Origin: Apostichopus japonicus
Lineage: Eukaryota; Echinodermata; Holothuroidea; Aspidochirotida; Stichopodidae
Reading direction: 5' to 3'
Assembly: GCF_037975245.1 (NCBI RefSeq)
Contig: NC_092574.1
Span: 20,398,213 to 20,462,212, forward strand
Length of the DNA stretch: 64,000 nt
In this document: piece by piece, positions 50,396 through 62,993 of the stretch
Numbering within the stretch: position 1 is the stretch's first letter
Layout of the letters: every line of letters starts with the position of its first letter
The notes under the pieces: model-generated
What the model saw: only the letters and a program-made list of their open reading frames with translations
What the model was told of the DNA's origin: nothing
The model's database searches: none
Position numbers and translations under genes: made by a program

Positions 50396-50399
50396 GTAG

Positions 50400-53300
50400 G
50401 GATGATCATATGGTTTGCTGTTTGTACTGTAGCAATCAGTGCTGCTATGACTGATGTGGTTAAAACCAGTGACTTTAATTATCTAGATATCAATTGTACT
50501 GAAGGCTTCAGTTGTAGTGCATGGGCACACTATACAGCACACACTGTTTTTGAATTTTGAATCATCAGCACAAGTTTGAGTCACAGACAGAGCCGTTAAC
50601 ACTATTTGACTGACTATGTGTTTTCCTTATATGGTAATTGATAACCCTCTTATGATTTTGACGTTGTGTAAAAGATTTGCATGCACATTTGCTGATGTAT
50701 ACCCAATAGCTTTATTTGTTTAAAACCTTATGACTGTCAAAGAGTCCAATCAGGAGAACTGAACATGCTCAGTTTTCTACAACTTGGCCGCAGTGAATTT
50801 AAACTGCCAGTCTTAGCCATTTTTCATGCACTTACTATGCTTTTGACTGCTGTGACAGTCCAGTTCAGTTGCTTAACGGTAATTAGACAATCTAGTGATA
50901 CAACATCTTCGCTATTTCAGAAGTTCATAATGTTCTTACTTTTGTATACATGTGAATCAGTACACTTTATTTTTGGGTGCCAGCTTTTGCATACAGATTT
51001 GGAGATCACAATGAAGGGATACCAGTTGTTGGAAACCTGTGAGACTGAGAGGTTGCAGTTTGTTCAGAGGTATGTTCAAGGAATCTTTTACTATCTGACA
51101 TCTGATAATATTTAGTGTTTCTTATAATAATTAATGTTTATGAACTGGGACTGACACAAAACAAGATGACCATTCAGTTGCTAGGTGTGGCTATATTGTA
51201 GTAATCAAAAGGTTTTTAAAGTTTATCTGTAATTGCCAGCTGATATTCATTTTCCCAAGTGACTGTACATAGCTGCTTCTCCTGTGAGATTAAGACTAAG
51301 AAATGGATAGGTCTTGTCCCTTAGTTCCTGTTAATGTTACGTAAAGCCAACCATATTTATTTTGATGAGTAGGCAAGTGTAAATTACATGTACAGTAGGT
51401 TGCAGTGGATTGGAGGAAGATGTCGTATATCATGATATGGAAAAAAAAAAAAACCTCATAAAGCTTTGATAGTCACACATCATCGGAGACCACTCAATCT
51501 AATTAGAGTAGTAGTGATCTGCATGATTGCAACTAAATAGTCAATGCTTAAATACCAACATTTTAAATGAAAATACTAGGGGCCAATTAAACACTCAATG
51601 TATCAGCAGATATATATGTGTGTCATCAATTTCTTTTTTTTTGGTTGAATATTTGTGGACTAAACGAGGAAATATCAATGAATTCAGTTCAGTCGTCTTT
51701 ACTTTCTACTTGAGAAACTGTCCAGGTCAATAGCCTAATTTGAACTTACAATCTCCTTTTGAGAAAGTTCACTTATTACACTAAGTACAGTACTTGCTGT
51801 ATATATATATTTCCTCAGGACTGTTGGTTTTGTTTCTCTGCATCTGTTTGCAACTACGGTATGATTTCCTTCAGCTTTACGTATTAGTGACCCTAATTGT
51901 CCCACTGTATTTCAGAATGGCATACGACGTTTCCAAGTGTCATGTAACTCATGTTTGTGGATCCATCAGCAGCAGTGTTGTATTGGCAATATGGATGCCA
52001 CCATCTCCATCCTCCACCAGTCTACCAAGGTACTGTACAGTGCTATAGTTGCAAGCTACAGTATTCAATTGGTATAGCCACATTTTACATGTGTTACTTT
52101 TCTTATTGACTGTTGTGTTGTTCTTAGTTTTTTAACTGCGGCACTATTCTGTGCTTTTTTTCCAGTTCTTTTTTCTTCTGACATGGCAGAAAGATTCTCA
52201 ACCTGGTCAAATGCTGTTTACACCAGCAATAAGATACCTCCACAATATGTAAATTACCTTTCAGCTTGCATCACCCATTTACATCGATCGATATTTGATG
52301 CCACTTTCTTGGTGCTGATGTACTCCTTTCAATTGCCAATAAGTCCAATTATGCATTTGAATATAAAAACACACTAGAATTTAGAAACCAAATCAACTCT
52401 CTCAGTGCAGGCTGAAAGATGGTCGACAGTTACACTGTCCCAATAAATACATGTTTCCTTTCCCCAAATAAATAGCAAATTCAGAAATTGGATGGAAAGC
52501 ACGAACAAGCATTACTTTTGTTTACAAACAGAATGCATCAGAGGGATTTTGGTCTTTGTTCATGCCTGTAGGGAATTGTCATTCAGAACTAGCAACACAA
52601 CTTGATCTGAACATAAACAGAGATACAGACCACGAATGTTGTATTCTTAGTTTTAACGAGCTTTCAAACATTGCCAAGAGGCCAATTATTTGAAAATCAG
52701 GTACTTCAGTGTCAACATGTCAGTGATTAATTATATATTATCCATAGTGCATCCTCATTGTGTTGGCTCCTAACGGCTGTTCACCATATATCATGCTACA
52801 GTATAGGAAGCCTTCGTGTAAGTTAGATGATAGTGCAGTACCTGTTACAAGATATTAATAAAAAACTTGTACGACTTCCATATCTTCCATATAATCCTGC
52901 TAGGCCAACTTACTTTAAGACATTCTCCTACACAGGCTCTCTAGTGGATAAGCAGTTTGCTAACAGTTTTATTTTATTTTGACTTCCATATCATGTCAGT
53001 TTGAAAGAAAACTGCGACAGGTGTTATTGAGCCTGTTGTAAACATTTGATATTGGTTAATTACACATTATTCACTAACTTGTTCCTTTTCATGTTGACTC
53101 AGTGATGCATTAAAATCTGTTCTGGTGATGTAGAAGTAATCTCTACAAGTGGTTCAATTCCATTGGCAGATCATGAGTATTTCACTGTATGCTTCATATT
53201 CATAAACAGGGCAAGCAAAGATGTTATAACCTGAATGAATCGAAAAGTTGGAAATTGCTTTTGCCTCAGAAAATTTGATATAAGTGACATAAAGTCAACT

Positions 53301-53980
53301 TGTTTTGCTCCTTTATTCATCCCCTAGACAATTTGTTCACACAGGCTTAATTTCATCCTCAAGAATTCCCACTTAGTGTAGACGAGTACCATATAGTTCT
53401 ACTACTTGAAAAGGAGATACTACCAAATTTGTTTTCTTGAAATTTTGGACATATATTGTTTTTCATTTTTTTGGTCACATTTCACTGTTTTTCACTGAAT
53501 TACTAAGATCAGTTTTATTGTACAACCTTTACTTTAAACTATAAATGCCATATTCATTGAAGAGGATACTCATGCCACATCATCAAACCACAATGCATTT
53601 TTACATTCTGGTTAGTTTGAATGGAGTTCAAACATACTTTTTCACATTGCATTGTGGTAACATCTCAATTTCACACATACTGTACTTATAATAAGCTCTG
53701 TTTGGTTTGAAGTTTTGTTTAAAAGCCAGCACTCCCATAAACAGAGATAAAATGGTGCAACATAGCTACTGTGATAATGTGGACGGTAAACCTTTCTTAC
53801 ACAGTCCCTGGTAGTTTGCCTTATTGGCACCCTTTACGTGGTTTCCTATCTTGCAGTCAACTGTCCTTTTCATATTTCTACTGGCAGGAGGTTGCTCCCA
53901 ATCAGCATCACATGCTAACATGCAGTCCTTGTTTCGACACTGTCCTTCATGCTGCATTTGTATCTTCTACTGCACAACAG
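50400..53980. other. No recognised gene; several exon-like short frames
   Basis: Frames at 50765-51115, 51794-52048 and 52183-52377 are flanked by plausible splice sites (for example gtatgt at about 51070, cag at about 51820). No family was recognised and no consistent join was found. Confidence 0.3.
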
Positions 53981-53984
53981 GAGG

Positions 53985-54350
53985 GGGTATTGTGGTCAAG
54001 TGGTTAAGGCAGTGGACTGGTGCTCTAATGATTACAGGTTGAAGCCCTGACCAGATCATTGTGTTGTGTCCTTGGGCAAGGCACTTTATCTCCATTGCCT
54101 CTCTTCACCCAGGTGTAAAATGGGGACTTGCAGGTAACTTGTTAATATAGAACTTTGTGTGTGGCTGCATCCTATGGGAAGTCCCCCGGGGGACACGTGG
54201 TTGTGGTGCCCCAGGAGAGATTGATTGAATTGCTCACACTTTGAGGTGTAGGCATGGCAAGTTACCAATGACCAAGGCTAATAGCACCTTTGAAAAATTT
54301 CTGTTGACTTTGGCGCCATATAAATGTCCTCTGATTGATTGATTGATTGA
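53985..54350 (+). mobile_element. tRNA-derived SINE with LINE-type tail
   Basis: It starts with an A-box-like tggtcaagtggttaaggc, then B-box-like GGTTGAAGCCC, then a conserved 'tgtccttgggcaaggcactt' central block. It ends 'ggcgccatataaatgtcctc' plus (TGAT)n. The tail resembles 3' ends of L2/CR1-type LINEs that mobilise SINEs. Confidence 0.75.
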
Positions 54351-55009
54351 AAGAGCTAACAAAATACTACGTCAAATCACATTACTTTAATTTAATCTTG
54401 TTGTGGTCGGTCATTATATGCATTAAAACTGTTGCATATTACTTTAAGGAGTCAAGGTATCTTGTCGCAAAATGAAGGAACCTATTGCTCAGTGATTTAG
54501 CTGTTATTACATATTTAAATCGTGTTATAGTAACATTTCCAGAAATTTTTGGGAAAGGGGGTGGGGGAGGGGGAACAACTACCGAAGGCACTTTCCCAAA
54601 TGTACAACTTTCTGGTGCAATACTTAACTTTGGGTGGGTGAAGCTGTCACACCTGACTCGGAATGAAAATTTTCTTTCAAAGTCAAATAAGAATACTTTA
54701 ATACGAAAAAACGTTACAAGCAGTGACATGAGTTTAGTGCATGTATTCATTCTACTTGGTATAGTATCTGCAACTTTTAAATAATCAATATCGTCTCGGA
54801 CTTTTGATTGTGAAATTTCAGCCATTATTTCTTGGATCGTGGGAACCCTGATGAATTAATACAGTGTACGTTACTGACTGTTAATTTGATAATGATTAAG
54901 TCTCTGATTAAATTTATACATCATCACTGTTTTCTTTCTTTGTTTGTCGTTTTAAAAAGGTTTTAAATTTGGTCAAAAGAACTCTACAATACGACAATAG
55001 TTGTTTTAG

Positions 55010-55350
55010 TGTCATACGTTATCGCTATTTTTTTTTGTAAAGAAGTATTAAATTTGGTCAAAAATCAATCGCGTTACTGAGCTACCCTGAGGTGCCAGCT
55101 GAGTTTTAACCCCAAGAAACACCCTAATTGTCCATTAATGCGGCTGAAAATAATATATAGAATACATAACACAGCTTAAAATAAATAATTGGTCTATTTT
55201 AGTCATACGTTACGTAAGAAAAATTCTTAACTTCGGTCGAAATCAAATTTTTTAAATTCCACACTCAATCGCGATACTGAGCTACCTTGAGGTGGAGCCG
55301 AGTTTTCACCTCGAAAAACATCCTAATTGAACATAAATCTGTCTGAAAGG
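55010..55350. repeat. Diverged tandem duplication, unit about 190 bp
   Basis: The block 'gtcatacgtta...caatcgcgttactgagctaccctgaggtg...' at about 55010-55150 recurs at about 55202-55350 with substitutions and an indel. Confidence 0.75.
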
Positions 55351-56929
55351 AATACAAAGGGTTTTCAGCGGACTCTGGAATAAATACATTGTCCTTTTTG
55401 TAGAGTCATAACCTTTTTGCAGAAAGAAACATCAATTAAGAATTTCATTATATTAAAGTCCAAACGAAGCTTCCGTATTGCTTTTTATCCGCTGGGTGGA
55501 GCTTATTTTGGTGGGTGCAACTGATTTACATGTCATTATCTACCGTACCCGCCCTGACGTGGAGAAGTTCAAAGCTGCAACCCAACCCCTGAAAATAAAC
55601 ATTAACAATCTAGTTAATAGGTAAGCATAATAATGTAACCGAGGAATTTGATGAGGGTACCCAACTAATGAACAAAACATTGTTAACTATATCTGCGGTA
55701 AGTATGATAACATGATATTGCAAGATTACTTTGTTTGACTAAGTTAAGCACAGTGATTAATTGACTAAAGGTCAAGTATGTTCTGCAAGTTCATGTGCAA
55801 AGCCTAAAGCTAGGCTCGTTGTGGTACATAGCTACATAGAATATAGTCAATACTGTAGGATTCGCATATGTTATTATAATGTTACGTTGGGGTGTTACAT
55901 TCTACATAACAAATTTAGGGTAGTCCTACGTGGCGTTGTGGGGGTGAAGTACTATATACCCACTGAGGAAATTAAACCAAGATTGCGATAGAAACCGGCA
56001 TTGTGTTCAATTCATTTGCATCATCAGTTCATGTAACTTCCTAAAATGTTGACAAAATTCTGGCAAGTTCAGTAATGTATTGTAGTGTTAATGTAAATAG
56101 GTAGCCTAATGTGTGGGCATACTTTGCTGTATAGAAAATGTAGTAGCATGGTGGGCTCATAATTGAAGCACTCAGGCCTTGGATTTGATCAACAATGTCT
56201 ATCAACAACTGATGTGTTTTTGATGTGTGGTTCCTCAGAAATGGAATGATCCCAAAATATTTATTGTTCTGTGCATAAGAAACGTACAATTGAGCAGAAC
56301 TTGACCACAAATGTCTGCCCTGTCAAGTTCTTTGATACCCTAAATTGACACATTTGTCGTTAAGCTAACTGTAACTTTTGTGTAAGTATACATCAATTGA
56401 CTCTGAATGCTGTTTGCTATGCTCTCAGCCCCTAAGCTCAGACAGGTCAGGTCCCAGAGAGTAGTGGTATCATGCTGAGGTAATTTGGGTTACTTTTAGG
56501 GAGTAAGATTCCAAATCCCCAAAATAGGTGCAAATCTGGGGGGAGGGTGTTAAAAACTTTAAAAAAAAAATTTAATCAGCACATAGCTGAAATGGATTTA
56601 AACTCATGAAATATGTAACTCTGCTTCCCTGCTAAAAGGTTAGGTTGTCTGCTGTATCGTTGCTAGTAATATTTGAAGGTGCATCAATTACGAAGGTGCG
56701 TCAATTATGAAGCCTTTACTATATGTATGACACAGGTTACTGGCATGAAGGAAAATGCATTTGAAATTCATATGGTGTGCTTCTAAAATGTTGTAAATGA
56801 CTGCCCTATGTTAACATAGAAATATTACAAGAAAAGAAGAAGTAGTGAGAAGGAGAATGAGAAAATATTTCTCTATGCTTTACATTAATTGTAACAAAAC
56901 ATGCAGAGCTACAGGTAGGATATGCGTGT

Positions 56930-57640
56930 ATGTGTGTGACACTTTAGATTGTATACACAATAACTCAACAAAGGAATGGTTGATCAATGCCATACTTGGT
57001 GGGTGGGTGGTCCATAATGAGTTGATAAATCTGATTGATTTTGGTGCGCATATCATGAATATTAATGAGGTCATCGGGTCTGATGTCAAAATCTTCAAAT
57101 TGCAATAAGTTGGCAACCGTAAGTTGGAGTTTCTTCAAACTTGGTATGGTGATATTGGCAGACCACCTATACATGCTGATGTGTCTTGCAAGTGATATCA
57201 TGTATATTTATGAGGAGGCGGGGCTGAGCATTATTTTTGTAACAGAAGTTTGTATGCACAATATATAACTAGACAAGGGAATGATTGATCAATAACATAC
57301 TTGGTGGGTGGGTGGTCCATAATAATTAGATAACCCCTATTGATTTTGGTATTTATATAATGAATATTAATGAGGTCATACGGTCAAATGTCAAAATCTT
57401 CAAATTGGAGTACTAGACAATCATAAGTCACAGTTTCATTAACGTTAGTGTGTTATTGGTAGGTAGTCTACACATGGAGATGTGTGTTGCAATTGTGTAT
57501 TCATGTGTATTTATGAGGAGGTTTGCCTTTCCATTAGTTAAGTTACAAGTTTGTATGATTAATAACTTCAGAAGGCAATTATTGTGATCATTAATTAGTG
57601 AGAAGGTGAACCTAATTGTTTTGGGTGCTCATGTCATGAC
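56930..57640. repeat. Tandem repeat with units of about 300 bp
   Basis: The block with 'cttggtgggtgggtggtccataat', 'atgaatattaatgaggtcat' and 'tatttatgaggagg' occurs at about 56940-57250 and again at about 57250-57540, with a partial third unit to about 57640. Confidence 0.8.
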
Positions 57641-58418
57641 TAATGATGAGTTTACAGCTTACAGCTCTTACATGGTTAACTCACGTTGGTAAAATATTGG
57701 CATCAAACCCCTTTCTCGTGCTCATTCGCAGCATGAAATAGCAACTTCAGAGCTGCACAAGTTGCAAAGATATTAATTACAGGAAAGCATTGTAATCATT
57801 ATTGTGTATTGTGTGGACTAGACATAATAACCTCTAAAAGAATCAAGTATCCTTAGAAAGCAACAATTGAGGAGCAATTGATCACTAAAAACAGTACATA
57901 TTTTAGCAAAAAAATATCAAAATTGAATTTTTGGCATTTGTAATTGCACAAGAGTGACAAGACAATGCTTTTATAAGCAATTTTTGTTCATCCTTCATTC
58001 TATGAGATAGAATCTATAGGCCGCTGTAATAGAAAGGTAGTAGGATGTTTAATTGCTGAGAAATCAAACTTCAAAAATGTCATGGTGGCGACAAATTCCG
58101 GAATTTCAAAGTGTGATATTAAAATCGGACAATTTTGAAGCAATGCAACTGAAATTTTTGCAATATGCTTATTTCCTGATGTTCCAAGCATTTAAAAAAT
58201 TAGTAATTTTCAAAAGAGGTGGAACTACAACATAGGCCTACTCCAATGTTAAGTGATTTGATATGGAATATAACCCATGTGATAGGAAGACCTCATAAAG
58301 CTTGTAACATAGATGGTGCCTTCCAAACCTGTAGTTCGTGTAGATTGCTGACAAGAACCCAGCATAATATAACCGAAATAATATATATATTAGCTCTCCA
58401 AACAATCTTCATTAGAGG

Positions 58419-58580
58419 TCAATAGGGGTCAAAGTCTGATACGCGATATCATTTCAAAAGCATACTGTAGCTTCAAGCTACTTTGTACTTGGTATATGTA
58501 CAGTAGATCAACCTTCGTGGGTTCAAGAATATTACATTTTTGTGAAGGTCAATGGTCATTTGAGGTCAATAGATGTCAAA
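58419..58580 (+). promoter_or_regulatory. Cluster of AGGTCA-type half-sites upstream of GS-like copy 3
   Basis: The sequences agaggtcaataggggtcaaag (about 58418-58438) and aaggtcaatggtcatttgagg followed by tcaatagatgtcaaag (about 58544-58580) contain repeated AGGTCA-like half-sites spaced by four bases. They lie 350-510 bases before the start codon. They could be nuclear-receptor sites or simply a short repeat. Confidence 0.25.
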
Positions 58581-58932
58581 GTGTAAAGTCCTTGTGCATT
58601 TACATGATTAACTCAAAAATTATAGCCAGCGTGGCCTTCATACTTAAATTGTAGGTCCACGTGGGTGAAACCTTTTCTGGTAACAATAGTCAAACCTAGA
58701 AAATATTATTTGTTTGCACCTACTAAACTTTTTCATATAGAGTGTGGTAATTAAGGAGACATGATATGATTTTGAAAATTTGCTCTAGCTGGCACTTAGC
58801 AAGTTTACAAAGAATCGGAGATCACGTTTTTACCTCAAATCAAATTTTGTACTTAATTTGTTTGTAATTTATTTAAAATTTCCTTTTTATGTATGTGTGT
58901 TTGTTGACAGATTGATCACACAAGCAACTCTC

Positions 58933-60288
58933 ATGATGTCTTTGCCACATATTCAGAGGGGAATCCGGGAGAAGAAGGTCAGTTTGGTTCGATTTGAGCT
59001 AAGTGATTACTACGGCATTTCACATTGCAAAGCCATTCCTGCTCGGCATTTCGAAGAGAAGGTCGAAAACGGTTTACCTTTCTACTTTGGGCATCTCGGC
59101 TTTGACCCGCAAGCAGCGATTGTTCCCGGCACTGGATATTCAGAAGAAACAAGTTTTGGCGATGCCATCTTTCACTCAGATTTGACTACGTTCCGAAAGG
59201 TTCCGTGGGCGAAGAACACAGCTCGTGTTTTGACGGTGCCAAAATGTGATGGTAAGTTAGTTGCAGGATATCCACGCACGATACTCCAACGGCTGCTCGG
59301 CGAGCTGAGAGGAATAGGGTACTCGTTACTCTCGTGCCACGAACATGAATTCTTTGTGTTTGATGCCAAAACCAAGAAACCTGTCATCGACGGACGCCAG
59401 ATTCGCTCCACGATCAGATTAGCAAAGAACGAGGATTTCGTTCTGCAGATTGCAGATCAGCTGCCAGAGATGGGTGTCGACGTAGAATCTATCGAAACAG
59501 AGTACGCACCGGGCGAGTATGAAATAACATACAAACCAGCATTCGGCGTGGCAGCTGCCGACAATGCCTTCACTTACAAGAATGGTATCAAGGAAATTGC
59601 ACAGAAGCATAGTCTGCTAGCCACATTCATGACCAAACCATTCCCTGATCAAGTTGCGGCATCGGCCCACTTAAATCATTCCTTGTGGGACGTCGACTGT
59701 GAGAAGAGTCTCATGCACGACGCTGAGGAACCGCACGGGTTGTCCAAAGCCGCTCGCCACTGGATGGCAGGCATTCTGTATCATGCACCAGCAATAACTG
59801 TTCTAATGTCCCAAACAGTCAATTGCCTGAAGCGTTTGGAAGCTCACATTTTTGCCCCAGGAAATGCCACCTGGGCCATTGATAACAGGACGACAGCATT
59901 GAGAGTAAAACTAAATGGTGAGAAGGGTGTTTACATAGAGAATCGTATGGGTTCTGCAGCTGGTTGCCCTTACATCAGTTTAGCTGCCACGGTCGCGGCA
60001 GGGATGGACGGACTCAAGAATCAATACGAACTCCCTCCACCGGTCGATGGCATTGCTTACGATGATTTGACCGAATTACCTCCAAAGACGATGCCACTGC
60101 CAGTTGATATGGAGAGCGCCCTCGAGAAATTAGTGAATGATGAGGTTATTCGGGAGGCATTTGGGGCAGACTTTATCAAGTGCTTTACTGCACTTAAAAT
60201 GTATGAAGTCAAACTGGAGGCAGAGGCTAAAGCGAACGGTGTAGATGCCTCGGAGTGGGCATTTGGTTACTATTCTGAGTATATGTAG
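58933..60288 (+). CDS. Glutamine synthetase type I family protein, lengsin-like (copy 3)
   Basis: An intact 451-residue class I glutamine synthetase family protein, collinear with copy 2 but clearly diverged. It keeps HEHEFFVFD, ETEYAPGEYEI, ASAHLNHSLWD, NRTTALRV and YIENRMGS, so the expected active-site positions are present. The start is one of two adjacent Met codons (58933 or 58936). An acceptor AG at 58909-58910, after a T-rich tract, removes the longer upstream reading frame that begins at 58858. The coding region is a single exon ending GYYSEYM. A canonical AATAAA lies at 60358-60363, about 70 bases past the stop, which supports an expressed gene with a short 3' UTR. It may use ammonia or a small amine as co-substrate; this is inferred from the family only. 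Confidence 0.9.
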   Translation: MMSLPHIQRGIREKKVSLVRFELSDYYGISHCKAIPARHFEEKVENGLPFYFGHLGFDPQAAIVPGTGYSEETSFGDAIFHSDLTTFRKVPWAKNTARVLTVPKCDGKLVAGYPRTILQRLLGELRGIGYSLLSCHEHEFFVFDAKTKKPVIDGRQIRSTIRLAKNEDFVLQIADQLPEMGVDVESIETEYAPGEYEITYKPAFGVAAADNAFTYKNGIKEIAQKHSLLATFMTKPFPDQVAASAHLNHSLWDVDCEKSLMHDAEEPHGLSKAARHWMAGILYHAPAITVLMSQTVNCLKRLEAHIFAPGNATWAIDNRTTALRVKLNGEKGVYIENRMGSAAGCPYISLAATVAAGMDGLKNQYELPPPVDGIAYDDLTELPPKTMPLPVDMESALEKLVNDEVIREAFGADFIKCFTALKMYEVKLEAEAKANGVDASEWAFGYYSEYM

Positions 60289-60357
60289 AAAATATTATAG
60301 TCCTGCAGGTTAAATTTCGAATGTCCATGATTAGAAACCTTCCCAATATCTTGACAG

Positions 60358-60363
60358 AATAAA
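60358..60363 (+). promoter_or_regulatory. Polyadenylation signal of GS-like copy 3
   Basis: A perfect AATAAA hexamer about 70 bases downstream of the copy 3 stop codon, followed by a T-rich stretch. Confidence 0.6.
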
Positions 60364-60929
60364 CATAATTTATTATTATTAGGCATTGCATATAGTCATA
60401 TGTATCTGCAGACAGTACTATAGGCTTTAGATTTGTTATAATTTGGTTTGTTTTTTATAGCTTATGATTGCTTCATAAGAAGAACTGTTATTTTGTGTAT
60501 TCTTATTCTTGCCTGTTAATCCCACATGGCACTTTTCTGCTTGGTGATATTTATGTGGTAAAACTGAAATGTTGACTGAAATATTTGTTTGCTTATAATC
60601 GCATGTAAAACCTTCTGGTTTTCTTCTCTTCTTTTTTGTTTTTTTCCTCAAATTCTGCTTTAGATTTATCAGCAAAACAAATTGTGTATATTGCCTCCAG
60701 TTTTGTGAGAGAAAAAAACAAAGCTCAAATGTGCACCTTTCCATACATTCACTGTGACCTAGTTTGGTATATATACTCAGTACCATTTTCCCCAATTATC
60801 CTTTGGTCATTTATTGAAAATATGGATATGTTCATGTATGGAATGCTCATCCATTTTCGAGGAGTTTGGAGGTAACTTTGTGATCTCCCCCTCGAAGTGT
60901 GGTCCCTCACACCTATTTCGCTACCGCTG

Positions 60930-61000
60930 TGTTTTTTTTTGGTGGGTTTTGGTGGGTTTTGGTTTGTTTGTTTGGTGGGTTTTTGGGGTTTTTTTTCTAC
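60930..61000. repeat. GGTGGGTTTT simple repeat
   Basis: A short G/T array of 'ttttggtggg' units; small frames across it are artefacts. Confidence 0.8.
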
Positions 61001-61516
61001 TTCAACAATGGTTTGAGAAGAGAGGCAAACTTTTCTTACAGATATAAATCTGCAAATCTATTTCAGATTTGTGAATGTATTCTATCGAGTCATGTATTTT
61101 AATGCAATATTCGTTTACTTTTTAAACCAAATGAAATATGTGCTATGGTGTATACTGACCTTTCTGTTGAAATTCAATCAACTTTTGTAGAAAGTTCAAC
61201 AAGGTAAAACTCCAGCAGTATACTTTACATGGTCCACACCACTTTTCAATATAATTGCATATAGAAATTTTGTCATCAGTTAGGCATGAATTTTCTCATT
61301 ACTATATCATTTACGTTTGAACCACACACACGCAAAAAAGAAAAAAAAAACAATACAGGGTAAGATGTACGTCTCAAATTCAACCATTTAATTACGATCT
61401 TGATTAAGATAAATCATTAAAGTAAAGAATTATGGAAAGCTTTGTATACTCTCGTTTATACAGATTGACAATATATTACGATTGAATGTGAATCCATGAT
61501 TGGAAACGATGCTCAT

Positions 61517-61704
61517 TTATCGCCCCAAGTATGTTAACCCAAAAGACTTTACCAGCTCGTAAGTCTCAATTCCGGAGGGTTCAATTTCATCTTCTGGCAA
61601 GAGGAAACCTGGGGGATCACCGGTTGGCCTCAGTTCTACCACATACGAATATTGAGCGCCAAGAACTGCATATCCCCAGTCTTCACTGCATCCGGAGGCT
61701 GCGT
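61517..61704 (-). CDS. M14 zinc carboxypeptidase, last exon
   Basis: This exon encodes the C-terminal part of a metallocarboxypeptidase A/B-type catalytic domain: ASGCSEDWGYAVLG, then VVELRPTGDPPGFLLPEDEI. The Glu of ELRxTG corresponds to the catalytic general-base glutamate of the M14 family, and GFLLPE is a hallmark of digestive-type carboxypeptidases. The exon begins after acceptor AG (complement of 61705-61706), preceded on the minus strand by a pyrimidine tract, and enters in phase 1. Joined to the exon at 63921, the junction codon becomes TAC (Tyr), giving SARTLY-AASGCSEDW, the expected family sequence. The stop is TAA at 61517-61519. A possible ATTAAA signal lies about 125 bases downstream (complement of 61387-61392). 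The protein hydrolyses C-terminal residues, typically in the gut or extracellularly; specificity cannot be read here. Confidence 0.85.
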
Positions 61705-61776
61705 CTATACAGGCGAAAATATTAAGGGAAAAAAAAGGGTTTGATATGATTATCAATAGTGAATATTACCGGTAGA

Positions 61777-62993
61777 CATGGGCGGCGATCCTGGGGGGGA
61801 TGGGGGGGATATATCCCCCCCATGAAAATGGGTGGAGGGGATGTAATACACCATATCCCCCCCACCAAATGCCAGGAATAAGAATATTTTCATGCCTTCA
61901 TTTATGCATCATCGTGAATGTACGGCTCTTTTTAGCTTCATTTCTCGCCTATACCATAAACGCAGTGCGATCTTTTCAAATAAACCGTCTTTATAAAGCA
62001 AGAATAGTTGACTGTAGGCTTCATTGGCCCTATAACAACAAAATGTATTATTGCGCCCACGGTATTGATATAGTACATATATGCACCCTCATAGTATTCA
62101 TATAGGCCCTATAGTAGGCCTACACACGTACATGTACCCTCGAACAGCTGAGAATCTCATGTTACCAGGGTAATGCTTAATTAGGGGCGTCGGAGCGGTT
62201 CGCCGGACCAATATTCACGGCGCAAAAAAAAAAGGAGAAAAAAGTAGCACTAAGAAGAAAAAAAGGCAAAAAATAAAGAACCAAAATGAAAACATACTTC
62301 AAAATGTGTTTCAGAAGATTAATCGGGTACAAAAACAGACAAGGGAGAATGCACAGAAGAAAAGCTCCGGAAGTGCCATTTCCTGCAATCTGGGAGGCAT
62401 TTTTTCAAAATTTTCTCCATTACGCTACGCGCCAACCAATGGTGGCGCGTAGCGTAGTTTGACCTTCCAAACGTCCCCCACCCCCCCCCCCCCCGATAAT
62501 TATGGTAGATGGCCACACTCTGATCTTCCGTACCAATCCCAAATAGCTTCCGACGCCCCTGTTAATACACGTACGTTTCACCTGGATGCCCTAGCAATCG
62601 GTACCTAGGAATGTAACTATGTGTAATTATGTATAGGCCTATAATAGCCTGCATGAGGCCATTTTCTTCATCGAATAATATAAAGAGCTCTCGAACATTC
62701 TAACGTAGCGCCTGAAACAAGATTGACAGGGGCAATTTTCCCAAAATAACACCCGAAATTTAAAAAAAAGTATTTTGGATCCTGATTATGAGATATTTCG
62801 GACATGAAATCCCTATTTTAAAGTTGGGTATATGCCGCTTGGAAACCTCGGCAAGTGCCGTTTCCGGCCATCTAGAGGGTTTGTAAATCCCAAAATTTTC
62901 TTGTACGCTTCGCGCCAACTCATGGTGGCGCTACGCTTAGATAGTCAACAAGGTCATATCCCCCCCACTCGGAAGTACGGATCGCCGCCCATG
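61777..62993. mobile_element. hAT-type non-autonomous element in the carboxypeptidase intron
   Basis: The termini CATGGGCGGCGATCC and GGATCGCCGCCCATG are perfect inverted repeats flanked by a perfect 8-bp target duplication CCGGTAGA (61769-61776 and 62994-63001). It contains G/C runs and a nested related element. Confidence 0.9.
62178..62562. mobile_element. Nested short inverted-repeat element
   Basis: The ends aggggcgtcggagc and gcttccgacgcccct are inverted, flanked by TTAAT on both sides. The interior 'ctacgcgccaaccaatggtggcgcgtag' block is partly palindromic (about 62430-62457) and resembles 62905-62935 in the host element. Confidence 0.7.

Noticed and set aside
54439-54825. 128-residue minus-strand frame with a proline run
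   Set aside because: The proline run comes from a G-rich tract and no family is recognisable; length alone is weak evidence.
58858-58932. Hydrophobic N-terminal extension of GS-like copy 3
   Set aside because: It crosses the acceptor at 58909-58910 and is not conserved in copy 2.
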